Shown: positions 7,214 to 15,439 of the stretch, piece by piece
Position numbering within the stretch: the stretch's first letter is position 1
How the letters are laid out: each line of letters starts with the position of its first letter
Assembly: GCA_031284765.1 (NCBI GenBank)
Contig: JAITXK010000050.1
Coordinates: 1-16,233, forward strand
DNA length: 16,233 bases
DNA from: Candidatus Symbiothrix sp.
GTDB taxonomy: Bacteria > Bacteroidota > Bacteroidia > Bacteroidales > Azobacteroidaceae
Direction of reading: 5' to 3'
Translations under genes and position numbers: made by a program
The notes under the pieces: generated by a model
Database searches by the model: none
Seen by the model: the letters and a program-made list of their open reading frames with translations, nothing else
What the model was told of the DNA's origin: nothing

Positions 7214-10200
7214 ATGAGAAAACTATTCGCATTTGTATATGCAATTTCGATTGCATTGACTGTTGTTCCGTCTGTTGAAGCCAAAGTATGGTATGTAGGT
7301 AATTGGACAGGCAAACCTACTGCTGAAGTAAAAACTACCTTATCCGAAGCTTATACAGTTGCCGCTTCGGGCGACCAGATTTGGGTATCGGAAGGAACCT
7401 ACACCACTGCCACCATTACAATGAAAGACGGCGTATCCGTCTATGGCGGTTTTGCCGGTACGGAATCGGCTTTGAACGAACGCACCAAACCCACCAACGG
7501 ACAAGCCTGGGAATTTGACCACCCTACCATCCTGAAAAACAGCGGCACGGGTGAAGCCTGCCATATTTTTAACTCAAGCAGTGCAATGACCCTTACTTTC
7601 GACGGACTTACGTTGGAAGGAACAAGTTCACACGGCCGTGCCATTAATGTTGCTGCCGGTGGAAATTCAGGTAAATACACCATACAAAACTGCATTATCC
7701 GTAATTTTACTTCGGGTAGCGGTGCGAACAACGACGGCGGCGGTTTGAATCTCCGCGCCAATGCTGAAGTAGCTTATTGTTTGATAACCAATAACTACAG
7801 TCCCCAAAAAGGCGGAGGCGGATATTTCGACTATGTGAACATACACCACTGCCGGATGATTGGCAACAGCACCATTACGACAGGAACTCAACCGCTGGGA
7901 AGCGCCAACGGTTGCGGCGGCGGCGCTTTCATCACCGCCAACAGTACGATTTACAACTGTTGGATTGAAGGAAATACCGCTACGTTTGCAGGAGGCGTTT
8001 ATGCCCGTGGAAGAGTCTATAACTGTATTATTGTGAACAATATCGCTTCCAAATCGGGTAGCGGTGTGGCTTATGACGAACGCGACAGCGGCGGCTCGGT
8101 GTACAACAACACCATCGCCAATAATCGCTCAACGGCGGTCAATGGTGCAGGCGTATGCTTCACAGCCGACAATAGCGACCGCATACAAACACTCTGCAAT
8201 AATATATTGTATAAGAACACGGATAATACCAATACGATAGTCAATGTAGGCGTGAATTTGTCGGGTGCCGGCAAAGCAACTCCTACCTGCAAAAACAATA
8301 TCATCGACCGTATGGATTACAATGCAGCCATTGAATTGTCGTCAAGCATTGCAAGCGCCGACAGTACGGCGATTTTCGGAACGGATTATCTCACATTAAC
8401 TACTTCGCCCGGTATTGACAAAGGCTATACCAAAGGCGGATTGAGTTTCCCCGCAACCGATTATGCCGGTGGCGAACGCATCGTCGGCAATTCCATCGAC
8501 ATCGGTCCCTACGAAAAACAATTGACCCCGCCGGTAGTATCCACTTTGAAAGTAACGGAAGATACTCAGGTGCGTGGCGGAACCACCGCCGACCAATCTT
8601 TCCCTATGGAGAAAAGTATGTTGGTACAAAAAGGTAGTGCAAATGCCCAAGGTGAAGCATTTTTACGCTTCCCGCTGACCGGATTGGCCAACGTTGCTGC
8701 AACTGATACGGTGGGTAAAGTAGAAATCACGCTTTATTTAGCGTATGCAGGAAAAGCTTGCAATGATATTGCCCTGCAAGTTTTCCCCGTCACCTCAACG
8801 TGGAATAGTACTACACTGACTTGGAATAACAAAGGAAATTTGGCTTACGGAAATACGGCCGTTGCTCAATCTCAAGGCGGTATTGCAGACCCAACAAACA
8901 CTGCAAAACGAGTGAATGAACCACTTACATTCGATATTACCAAATACGCATTAGAAGCCCATGCTCAGAAATTAAACGAAATTTCTTTGGTCATCCGTTG
9001 CAATAATGCCGTAAGTTACGGCTATGTCCAATTCTATACCATGGACGATGATAATGCCACACAACATCCCACCATTCGTTCTTATGTGTATAAAAAATCC
9101 GACTGGATAAAAGAAACACTTTACGATGTGGACGACCCCTCGGAAGCAATGTTCAACTTGTTGCTGAACCGTATCCGCACCGACAACGAAAGCAAGAAAA
9201 ACCCTGCCGCATTGAGCGCTTCGGTAACTTCCCATCTAACGAAATATGCGACAAACGGCTCGTTTTCCGATGTAAATTACGCTTCTACCGAACGCACGGA
9301 CTGGGTTCCGCTTGACCACGTGGACCGGCTTTCCGACTTCGTATTCGCTTACACACTACCGGGTTCGAATTATTACGAAAACGACGATTTATACCAAAAG
9401 ATTGTCAATGCCCTGCAATATTGGTACGACCGCAATCCCTATTGTTCCAACTGGTGGTACAACCAAATTGCCGAACCGCAACGTTTGGGCATTCTGATGA
9501 TACAAATGCGCAAGGGAAAACAAAAGTTACCGCTCGACCTTGTCAATTTGACTATCGACCGGATGCGTGCCGACGGCGGAAATCCCGCAAGTCAAACAGG
9601 AGCCAACAAAACCGATGTCGCTTTGCATTGGTTATACCGCGCCTGCCTCACAGCGGATGCCAGTCTCTTATCTACCACGCTTGCCCAAGGTTATGACGGA
9701 TTGAAATACGTTTCAACAACAGCAGAAGGCTTGCAAGTCGATGGCAGCAATTTTCAGCACAGCACACAACTGTACATCGGCGGCTACGGAGATGAATTTA
9801 TCAAAGGCGTAACCATGTTTGCCATGTACACCGCAGGCACTCAATACGCACTTTCAGGCGATAAACTGGCAATACTCAGCCGCTTCGTGCGCGAAACATG
9901 GCTCAAAGCCATTCGCGGACAATACATGATGTGGAGCGTTTCGGGACGAGGCATTTTAAGCCGTAAAGGCGAATCGCTGAAACAAGGCGCCGCAACCTAT
10001 ATCGACCGCATGCTCTCCATCGACCCCGACCATGCCGACGAATACCGCGCCGCCATCAAACGCATGCGGGCGCAAGAACCGGCCGATTATCAAGCGCCAA
10101 ACAGAAACACACATTATTATATCGGCGATTACACCCTTCACAACCGCAAAGACTACACTTTCGATGTTCGCTTGGTTTCGACCCGGACGAAACACATTGA

Positions 10201-11446
10201 ATACGGCAACGGCGAGAATCTGAAAACTTTTTTCGCTTCCGACGGCTGCACCAATATTGCCGTGAATGGCAACGAATACAAAGAAATTTTCCCTGTATGG
10301 AATTGGACACGCATTCCGGGCATTACCTGTCCGCAAGTGAGCCGTATTCCTTTGTCGAAAAGCGATTGGCAGCAACCGGGTACTTCCACTTTTGCGGGTG
10401 CTGTTTCCGACTCGCTTTATGCCGCTACCGGATATTCATACACGGGAGCTTACACCGGCAACTCGGCGAAAAAAGGCTATTTCTTCTTCGACGACGAGAT
10501 TGTTTGTTTGGGAAGCGATATCACGTCAACCATCCCGTCCAATGATTATGTTACTTCCGGAACGGCGAGCTTCATCACTTCCGCTTCGCAATTCGATATC
10601 AATACCACAGTCAACCAATGTTTGTTGGACGGCAACATCACCGTATCGAGCAACGGAATTAAATCGAACATAACCGAGAAGGGCGACCACCCCTACCCGA
10701 CCGCTCCCGATTGGGTCTTGCACGACAGTGTAGGCTATGTCTTCCCCTCAGGCGGAAATATATCCATCAGCAATAAAACGCAAACAGGAAATTGGTACGA
10801 TATTAATACAACAGGGGAAAACAAATCAGTCAGTGCAGATGTCTTTACCCTGTGGATGAATCATGGCAAAGCGGCAAACAAAGCGCAATACGCATACATT
10901 GTGGTTCCGAATAAGAAAACAACCGCTGAAATGGATACCTACACCGCCTCGCAAAACATTGAAATTATGGCAAATACCGATTCCGTACAAGTGGTTTATC
11001 ACAAAGGATTGGGCATCCGGTCGATGATTTTCTACAAAGCCGCTACGTTTGAAGGGAACGATATGGCTGTGAAAGTCAATCGCGCTTGTGCCTTATTATT
11101 CAAAGATAAAGGCGACTGTTTCACCATGCATGTGGCCGACCCTGCACAATCGCAAGCGGCAATCAAAGTCAGCACGCGCATTCCCGCCAAAGCAACAGAA
11201 TGGACAGATACGAATTGCAATTTTACCGGAACAGGAGCCAATGCCGGCGCCAGCAAGGTCTATACTATTATCCCTACGCCGGTTTCAGGTCAAGCCATTG
11301 CTCCGGTAAACGACCCTGTTATAAATACAAGCTATTATAATTTGACAGGACAACCGGTGCAACCGGCCCATACAAGCATCTATATTGTAAAAAAGACACA
11401 CCTCTCCAACCGGGTAACTACGACGAAAGAGTTTATAATCAAATAA
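7214..11446 (+). CDS. Secreted multidomain family 8 polysaccharide lyase with beta-helix, DNRLRE-like domain and T9SS sorting tail
   Basis: A 1410-residue protein from the ATG at 7214, which opens a clean signal peptide (MRKLFAFVYAISIALTVV, cleaved near EA/KVW). A start at 7091 would overlap lgt and add 41 unrelated residues. Residues about 25-435 form a right-handed beta-helix of the Q-anchor type, closing with DKGYTKG and DIGPYE. Residues about 442-620 resemble a DNRLRE/CBM96-like module (DTQVRGG, FLRFPLTGL, TSTWNSTTLTWNN). The PL8 part follows: an alpha-helical domain with NWWYNQIAEPQ, then catalytic-type Asn798 (GANKTD), His849 and Tyr858 (FQHSTQLYIGGYG), and Arg912/Arg917. His849 and Tyr858 keep the nine-residue spacing of hyaluronate lyases. 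PL8 enzymes cleave hyaluronan, chondroitin or xanthan by beta-elimination. The end (SYYNLTGQPV...SIYIVKK...KEFIIK) matches a type IX sorting signal, so surface attachment or secretion is likely. No convincing promoter lies in the gap after lgt. Confidence 0.88.
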   Translation: MRKLFAFVYAISIALTVVPSVEAKVWYVGNWTGKPTAEVKTTLSEAYTVAASGDQIWVSEGTYTTATITMKDGVSVYGGFAGTESALNERTKPTNGQAWEFDHPTILKNSGTGEACHIFNSSSAMTLTFDGLTLEGTSSHGRAINVAAGGNSGKYTIQNCIIRNFTSGSGANNDGGGLNLRANAEVAYCLITNNYSPQKGGGGYFDYVNIHHCRMIGNSTITTGTQPLGSANGCGGGAFITANSTIYNCWIEGNTATFAGGVYARGRVYNCIIVNNIASKSGSGVAYDERDSGGSVYNNTIANNRSTAVNGAGVCFTADNSDRIQTLCNNILYKNTDNTNTIVNVGVNLSGAGKATPTCKNNIIDRMDYNAAIELSSSIASADSTAIFGTDYLTLTTSPGIDKGYTKGGLSFPATDYAGGERIVGNSIDIGPYEKQLTPPVVSTLKVTEDTQVRGGTTADQSFPMEKSMLVQKGSANAQGEAFLRFPLTGLANVAATDTVGKVEITLYLAYAGKACNDIALQVFPVTSTWNSTTLTWNNKGNLAYGNTAVAQSQGGIADPTNTAKRVNEPLTFDITKYALEAHAQKLNEISLVIRCNNAVSYGYVQFYTMDDDNATQHPTIRSYVYKKSDWIKETLYDVDDPSEAMFNLLLNRIRTDNESKKNPAALSASVTSHLTKYATNGSFSDVNYASTERTDWVPLDHVDRLSDFVFAYTLPGSNYYENDDLYQKIVNALQYWYDRNPYCSNWWYNQIAEPQRLGILMIQMRKGKQKLPLDLVNLTIDRMRADGGNPASQTGANKTDVALHWLYRACLTADASLLSTTLAQGYDGLKYVSTTAEGLQVDGSNFQHSTQLYIGGYGDEFIKGVTMFAMYTAGTQYALSGDKLAILSRFVRETWLKAIRGQYMMWSVSGRGILSRKGESLKQGAATYIDRMLSIDPDHADEYRAAIKRMRAQEPADYQAPNRNTHYYIGDYTLHNRKDYTFDVRLVSTRTKHIEYGNGENLKTFFASDGCTNIAVNGNEYKEIFPVWNWTRIPGITCPQVSRIPLSKSDWQQPGTSTFAGAVSDSLYAATGYSYTGAYTGNSAKKGYFFFDDEIVCLGSDITSTIPSNDYVTSGTASFITSASQFDINTTVNQCLLDGNITVSSNGIKSNITEKGDHPYPTAPDWVLHDSVGYVFPSGGNISISNKTQTGNWYDINTTGENKSVSADVFTLWMNHGKAANKAQYAYIVVPNKKTTAEMDTYTASQNIEIMANTDSVQVVYHKGLGIRSMIFYKAATFEGNDMAVKVNRACALLFKDKGDCFTMHVADPAQSQAAIKVSTRIPAKATEWTDTNCNFTGTGANAGASKVYTIIPTPVSGQAIAPVNDPVINTSYYNLTGQPVQPAHTSIYIVKKTHLSNRVTTTKEFIIK

Positions 11447-11553
11447 AATATTCCTTGCGTCCATCCAGATTTGACGTTAACAAACAGGTATGGGTAACCG
11501 GATTGAGCCATTTTTCAATTAGTTGATAAATAATTTGAAAGAATTCTATTTCT

Positions 11554-11644
11554 TTTTGGGTGCTCCCAAACTCATTTTGGGTGTTCCCAAATTCATTTTG
11601 GGAGAAACCAAATTCATTTTGGGTTAAACCAAACTGAGTTTGGG
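11554..11644. repeat. 21-bp tandem repeat array, four full units plus a partial fifth
   Basis: Four consecutive 21-base units begin at 11554, 11575, 11596 and 11617; a partial unit runs 11638-11644. Each unit starts TTTTGGG (GTTTGGG in the last), has a variable centre, then CCAAA and a TCA or TGA end. Because TTTGGG and CCCAAA alternate, each block can pair with the one on either side, giving a chain of short hairpins. Units 1 and 2 can pair six bases (loops TGCT and TGTT); units 3 and 4 pair five. The array lies between the lyase stop and the antiporter promoter. It has no unique spacers. Its role is unknown. Confidence 0.9.
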
Positions 11645-11689
11645 TAAAGACATTTACCGTTTCGACCGCAGAAAGGCGGAGCCGAAACG
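11644..11689. promoter_or_regulatory. Two adjacent hairpins upstream of the antiporter promoter
   Basis: A small hairpin, GTAAA-GACA-TTTAC (11644-11657), is followed directly by a larger one (11658-11689). The larger has outer arms CGTTTCG and CGAAACG, then an inner CCGC/GCGG stem around AGAAAG. It ends nine bases before the -33 box at 11698. There is no T-run after it as in an intrinsic terminator, though the distal position relative to the lyase would suit one. The rest of the 11447-11553 stretch shows no gene or recognisable signal on the plus strand. Confidence 0.45.
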
Positions 11690-11697
11690 CACCCGAT

Positions 11698-11728
11698 TTT
11701 GCCCTTCACAAAAAAAAACGTACTTTTG
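11698..11728 (+). promoter_or_regulatory. Promoter of the antiporter gene
   Basis: TTTG at 11698-11701, a 19-base spacer, and TACTTTTG at 11721-11728 match the consensus in full. The predicted start near 11733 places the true start codon at 11748 or 11754 and excludes longer N-terminal extensions. Confidence 0.75.
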
Positions 11729-11747
11729 TGCAACATTCCGACAGAAA

Positions 11748-13991
11748 ATGATTATGCCCAAAGGATTCAAAAATCTCCTCTTTTACGTCGTCATGCTTTT
11801 AGTATGCGGCGTATTGATGTATGTACTGATTCAATTGGGAAATCGATTTGAAATCCTTCTGCCCGCGGCAGCTTCGTCGGGAAACACATCGCATTTGCTT
11901 TCCGACGGATTTTCGCTGTTTACGCAAACCTTACAGTCGCAGGTGCAAACGCCGGTGGCAATGCTGTTGTTGCAGGTCATCGCCATTCTTTTTACCGCCC
12001 GCATTTTCGGCTATCTGTTTGTCAAAATCGGACAGCCGTCTGTAGTGGGCGAAATTTTGTCGGGGATTATTCTTGGACCTTCCGTATTGGCGCATTTCTT
12101 TCCGGGCGTTTCCGAATTTCTTTTTTCACCCGAATCATTGGACAACATTACCATTTTGAGCCAGATAGGTTTGATTTTTTTCATGTTCGTCATCGGAATG
12201 GAATTGGATATTGCCGCAGTCAAGAAAAAATTCAATGAAACACTGATTATCAGTCATACAGGAATTGTTTTTCCCTTTTTATGCGGCATCCTGGCCGCCT
12301 ATTGGACCTATCCTTATTATACGGCGCATACCACTACCTTTCTTTCGTATGCCTTGTTTATTGGCGTTTCCATGAGCATCACGGCTTTTCCGGTTTTGGC
12401 GCGAATTATTCAGGAAAAAGGAATGACGAAATCCCCTTTGGGTACATTGTCACTGGCAAGCGCCGCCAACGGAGATGTGACGGCTTGGTGCGTATTGGCT
12501 ATCGTCATCGCGATTGCTAAAACGGGAACGCTGGCGAGCGCAATCTATACCATTCTTTTTGCCGCCGCATTTTTGTTGTTCATGTTTATCATCCTGCGTC
12601 CATTTCTGAATATTATCGGAAATCTGTATCACAACAAAGAAGTTTTGAATAAAACCGTTGTTGCATTCATGTTTTTCATCTTGATTGTGTCGGCTTATAC
12701 TACGGAAATGTTGGGCGTTCATGCTTTGTTTGGTGCATTTATGGCGGGAGTGGTCATGCCTTCCCATGTACAATTCCGTAAAATTCTGACAGAAAAAGTA
12801 GAAGACGTGTCGCTGACCATTTTCCTTCCGCTGTTTTTCGTTTCAACCGGACTAAAAACCCAAATCGGATTAATCAGCACGCCAACGGAATGGCTGGTAT
12901 GCGGGATGTTTATCGTGATGGCCGTTTTCGGGAAAGTCATCGGCACCGCCATTCCAACCCGTTTGACCGGCGAATCGTGGAAAAACAGCTGGTTGATGGG
13001 CGCCCTGATGAATACCCGCGGATTGATGGAGCTAATTATCCTGACCATCGGATACGAAATGGACATCCTTCCCCCCGCTATTTTTGCAATGCTGGTTTTG
13101 ATGACTTTGGTCACTACATTTATGACCGCCCCCCTGTTGGTGTTAATCGAATGGGCTTACAGGGAAAAAACAAAAAAAGAAACCGTCACGCAAAATCCAG
13201 GGGACACGTTTCGGATACTGCTGTCATTCGGACGAGCCGGCAATGGGAAAATTCTGTTGAATGTGGCGCAACAAATATTCAGCATGGGAAAACGCAAACC
13301 TGAAATCACCGCCCTGCACTTGACGGTCGGCACGGAAGTCAATCCGATTCATACGGAAAACTTTTCCGCCATCAGTTTTGCGCCTATTTTGGAAGATGCG
13401 GAAAACATGAATTTTCCGGTCACCACCCGCTATGACGTAACCAACAACGCAGGGCAACAAATCGTCCACATTGCCAATCAGGAAGCATTCGATTTCTTGT
13501 TGGTGGGCGCCGGCATTTCCATGTCTGCATTGCCTCAGGACATGGAAGCGGCCAAATATGCCAAATGGTTTTATCCGGATGATTTGGTAAAAAACAAGAC
13601 CCGGCAATTCATTGACGAAGTCCGGGCGAATGTCGGGATTTTTGTGAACAGGGATTTTGAAAAAGCCACCGATGTCATTGTGCTGTTGAAACATCCGAAA
13701 GATGTTTTCCTGTTGCGGTATGCCGAAAATCTGATAGCGTTCAATCAAGCCCGGATAACGGTTGCAGAATTGGGCGACAAGGTCGGAAAAAACAAAGTGT
13801 CGGAACGCTATTTGAGAGAATTTTTAAATGATTATTCTTCCACTACTTTCGTCCGCTCCACGCTGTTGCCCGTTCATTTACTTTCCAAACAGAATTTCAT
13901 GCTGGCTGGATATGATACTTGGCTGGATATTTCCGAACATGAAAAAGAAACTTTGCAATCCATGCCTTCGACATTGATTATCCGAAAATAA
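11748..13991 (+). CDS. CPA2-type cation/proton antiporter with long cytoplasmic tail
   Basis: A 747-residue protein from the ATG at 11748 (11754 also fits); a TTG at 11640 lies upstream of the promoter and was not used. Residues about 10-465 form a Na+/H+ exchanger domain with roughly 13 hydrophobic segments. Typical stretches include VVGEILSGIILGPSVL, GLIFFMFVIGMELD, SITAFPVLARI, GAFMAGVVMP and NTRGLMELIILTIG. The conserved acidic pair of the ion site appears as Asn241-Gly242-Asp243 (AANGDVTAW), so only one Asp is present. The tail at about 470-747 looks like two universal-stress-protein-like halves, as in plant CHX transporters. The likely role is exchange of K+ or Na+ for protons at the inner membrane. 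Ion choice is not determinable. Its stop codon lies two bases from the converging pseudouridine synthase gene. Confidence 0.9.
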   Translation: MIMPKGFKNLLFYVVMLLVCGVLMYVLIQLGNRFEILLPAAASSGNTSHLLSDGFSLFTQTLQSQVQTPVAMLLLQVIAILFTARIFGYLFVKIGQPSVVGEILSGIILGPSVLAHFFPGVSEFLFSPESLDNITILSQIGLIFFMFVIGMELDIAAVKKKFNETLIISHTGIVFPFLCGILAAYWTYPYYTAHTTTFLSYALFIGVSMSITAFPVLARIIQEKGMTKSPLGTLSLASAANGDVTAWCVLAIVIAIAKTGTLASAIYTILFAAAFLLFMFIILRPFLNIIGNLYHNKEVLNKTVVAFMFFILIVSAYTTEMLGVHALFGAFMAGVVMPSHVQFRKILTEKVEDVSLTIFLPLFFVSTGLKTQIGLISTPTEWLVCGMFIVMAVFGKVIGTAIPTRLTGESWKNSWLMGALMNTRGLMELIILTIGYEMDILPPAIFAMLVLMTLVTTFMTAPLLVLIEWAYREKTKKETVTQNPGDTFRILLSFGRAGNGKILLNVAQQIFSMGKRKPEITALHLTVGTEVNPIHTENFSAISFAPILEDAENMNFPVTTRYDVTNNAGQQIVHIANQEAFDFLLVGAGISMSALPQDMEAAKYAKWFYPDDLVKNKTRQFIDEVRANVGIFVNRDFEKATDVIVLLKHPKDVFLLRYAENLIAFNQARITVAELGDKVGKNKVSERYLREFLNDYSSTTFVRSTLLPVHLLSKQNFMLAGYDTWLDISEHEKETLQSMPSTLIIRK

Positions 13992-13993
13992 AT

Positions 13994-14683
13994 CTACTCT
14001 TTCTCATTCAACAATTCCACGAAGTACTGAAACAACCGGTCATTTTCAGGGACAGGCGCTGTAAGCAACAATTCTTCCTTCGAAACCGGATGAACCAACC
14101 GGACTTTTCGCGCATGCAGACTAATGCCGCCGTCCGGGTTGGAACGGTCGAAGCCGTATTTCAAATCGCCTTTTATTGGACACGCTATTTGCGCCAATTG
14201 GCAACGAATCTGGTGATGCCGTCCTGTTTTCAAATCAATTTCCAATAAATAATAATGCTCGGAGTGAGCGAGGACTTTATAGCTGAGAACCGCCTTCTTT
14301 GAATCGGGCTTTTCTGTATCGCAGGCATACGATTTGTTTTGTTTTTCGTTGCGAACCAAATAATGAATCAATTCGCCTGCTTCCTGCGGCGGCCTGTTTT
14401 TCACAATAGCCCAATAGGTTTTCTCTACTTCTCCATCCCGGAACATCTTGTTCAGACGGATTAAGGCTTTGCTCGTTTTCGCAAAAAGGACCAATCCCGA
14501 AACGGGACGGTCCAATCGATGCGTTACGCCGATAAACACATTGCCCGGCTTGTTGTATTTTGCTTTCAGCCATTGTTTGACGGTTTCCGAAAGCGGACTG
14601 TCGCCGGTTTTATCACCTTGCACAATTTCCGAACCGGTTTTATTGACTGCAATGATGTGGTTATCCTCGTATAGTACTTTCAT
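13994..14683 (-). CDS. RluA-family pseudouridine synthase
   Basis: A 229-residue protein that turns uridine into pseudouridine in rRNA or tRNA. The family core HRLDRPVSGLVLFAKT begins at residue 55, with catalytic Asp58. A later conserved stretch, LKTGRHHQIRCQLA, carries the basic residues that contact RNA, and IKGDLKYG follows. There is no S4 domain at the N-terminus; the protein starts straight at the catalytic fold, as in RluA rather than RluC or RluD. The target nucleotide cannot be assigned. It is the last gene of a TetR-fabG-pseudouridine synthase operon, nine bases after fabG. Confidence 0.92.
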   Translation of the reverse strand: MKVLYEDNHIIAVNKTGSEIVQGDKTGDSPLSETVKQWLKAKYNKPGNVFIGVTHRLDRPVSGLVLFAKTSKALIRLNKMFRDGEVEKTYWAIVKNRPPQEAGELIHYLVRNEKQNKSYACDTEKPDSKKAVLSYKVLAHSEHYYLLEIDLKTGRHHQIRCQLAQIACPIKGDLKYGFDRSNPDGGISLHARKVRLVHPVSKEELLLTAPVPENDRLFQYFVELLNEKE

Positions 14684-14692
14684 ATCTTTCCA

Positions 14693-15439
14693 TTAAGTGT
14701 TCATGCCGCCATCGACTTGAATCACTTGGCCGGTAACGTAAGATGAAAGGTCGGATGCAAGATACAAGGCGGTATCGGCTACATCATCAGGTGTTCCCGC
14801 ACGACGCAAGGGGATTTGTTTGGCCCATTCGGCACGCACTTCGTCCGAAAGTTGATGCGTCATTTCCGTGGCGATAAATCCCGGGGCAATAGCATTGGCA
14901 CGAATACCGCGCGAACCCAACTCTTTGGCAACCGATTGGGCCAAACCAATCATTCCGGCTTTGGAAGCGGAGTAGTTGGCCTGTCCCGCATTGCCGTGAA
15001 CGCCCACCACCGAACTCATGTTGATGATGCTTCCGGCTTTTTGTTTCATCATGACAGGCGTTAAGGCATGAATGAAGTTAAATGCCGATTTCAGATTGAC
15101 GTTGATAACCATGTCCCATTGTTGTTCCGACATGCGCATCATCAAACCATCACGAGTAATGCCTGCATTGTTGACTAAAATATCTACCCGTCCAAAATCC
15201 TGAACGATTTCGTCCACTACTTTGTGCGTATCTTCGAAATCAGCTGCGTTGGAAGCATATCCTTTGACTTTTACGCCCAATGCTTCAATTTCTTTCGCAG
15301 TTTCTTCGGCCGCCTCATTGATTGCCAAATCCGTAAATGCGATGTTACAACCCTCTTTTGCAAAACGAATGGCAATAGATTTGCCAATTCCACGTGCGGC
15401 ACCGGTTACGATTGCCGTTTTTCCTTCTAATAATTTCAT
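14693..15439 (-). CDS. fabG: 3-oxoacyl-[acyl-carrier-protein] reductase
   Basis: A 248-residue short-chain dehydrogenase of standard FabG length. The NADPH-binding TGAARGIG lies at residues 12-19 and NNAG at 90-93. The catalytic set is Asn115, Ser143 (NMSSVVG), Tyr156 and Lys160 (YSASK). The C-terminal PGFIATEMT, SYVTGQVIQVDGGM stretch is typical of FabG. The enzyme reduces 3-oxoacyl-ACP to 3-hydroxyacyl-ACP in fatty-acid elongation. Its ATG overlaps the TetR stop by four bases (ATGA), so the two are translationally coupled. Other SDR substrates are possible in principle, but the match to FabG is close. Confidence 0.93.
   Translation of the reverse strand: MKLLEGKTAIVTGAARGIGKSIAIRFAKEGCNIAFTDLAINEAAEETAKEIEALGVKVKGYASNAADFEDTHKVVDEIVQDFGRVDILVNNAGITRDGLMMRMSEQQWDMVINVNLKSAFNFIHALTPVMMKQKAGSIINMSSVVGVHGNAGQANYSASKAGMIGLAQSVAKELGSRGIRANAIAPGFIATEMTHQLSDEVRAEWAKQIPLRRAGTPDDVADTALYLASDLSSYVTGQVIQVDGGMNT

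Noticed and set aside
9956..10375. Long antisense open frame inside the lyase gene
   Set aside because: It lies opposite a strongly conserved catalytic coding region and shows no domain; it is a shadow of the lyase codon pattern.
11539..11637. Plus-strand frame of the repeat giving FW-x-x-PNS heptapeptides
   Set aside because: It lies between a TGA at 11536 and a TGA at 11635 with no start codon; the minus-strand frame is longer and more protein-like.
11554..11644. CRISPR array
   Set aside because: The units are contiguous, 21 bases long and have no unique spacers between them; no cas genes are near.
11640..11747. TTG-initiated N-terminal extension of the antiporter
   Set aside because: It runs through the repeat, hairpins and the promoter; the predicted transcript begins near 11733.
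13224..13748. Antisense open frame of 174 codons inside the antiporter tail
   Set aside because: It lacks recognisable motifs and a promoter; the opposite strand is the continuous antiporter gene.
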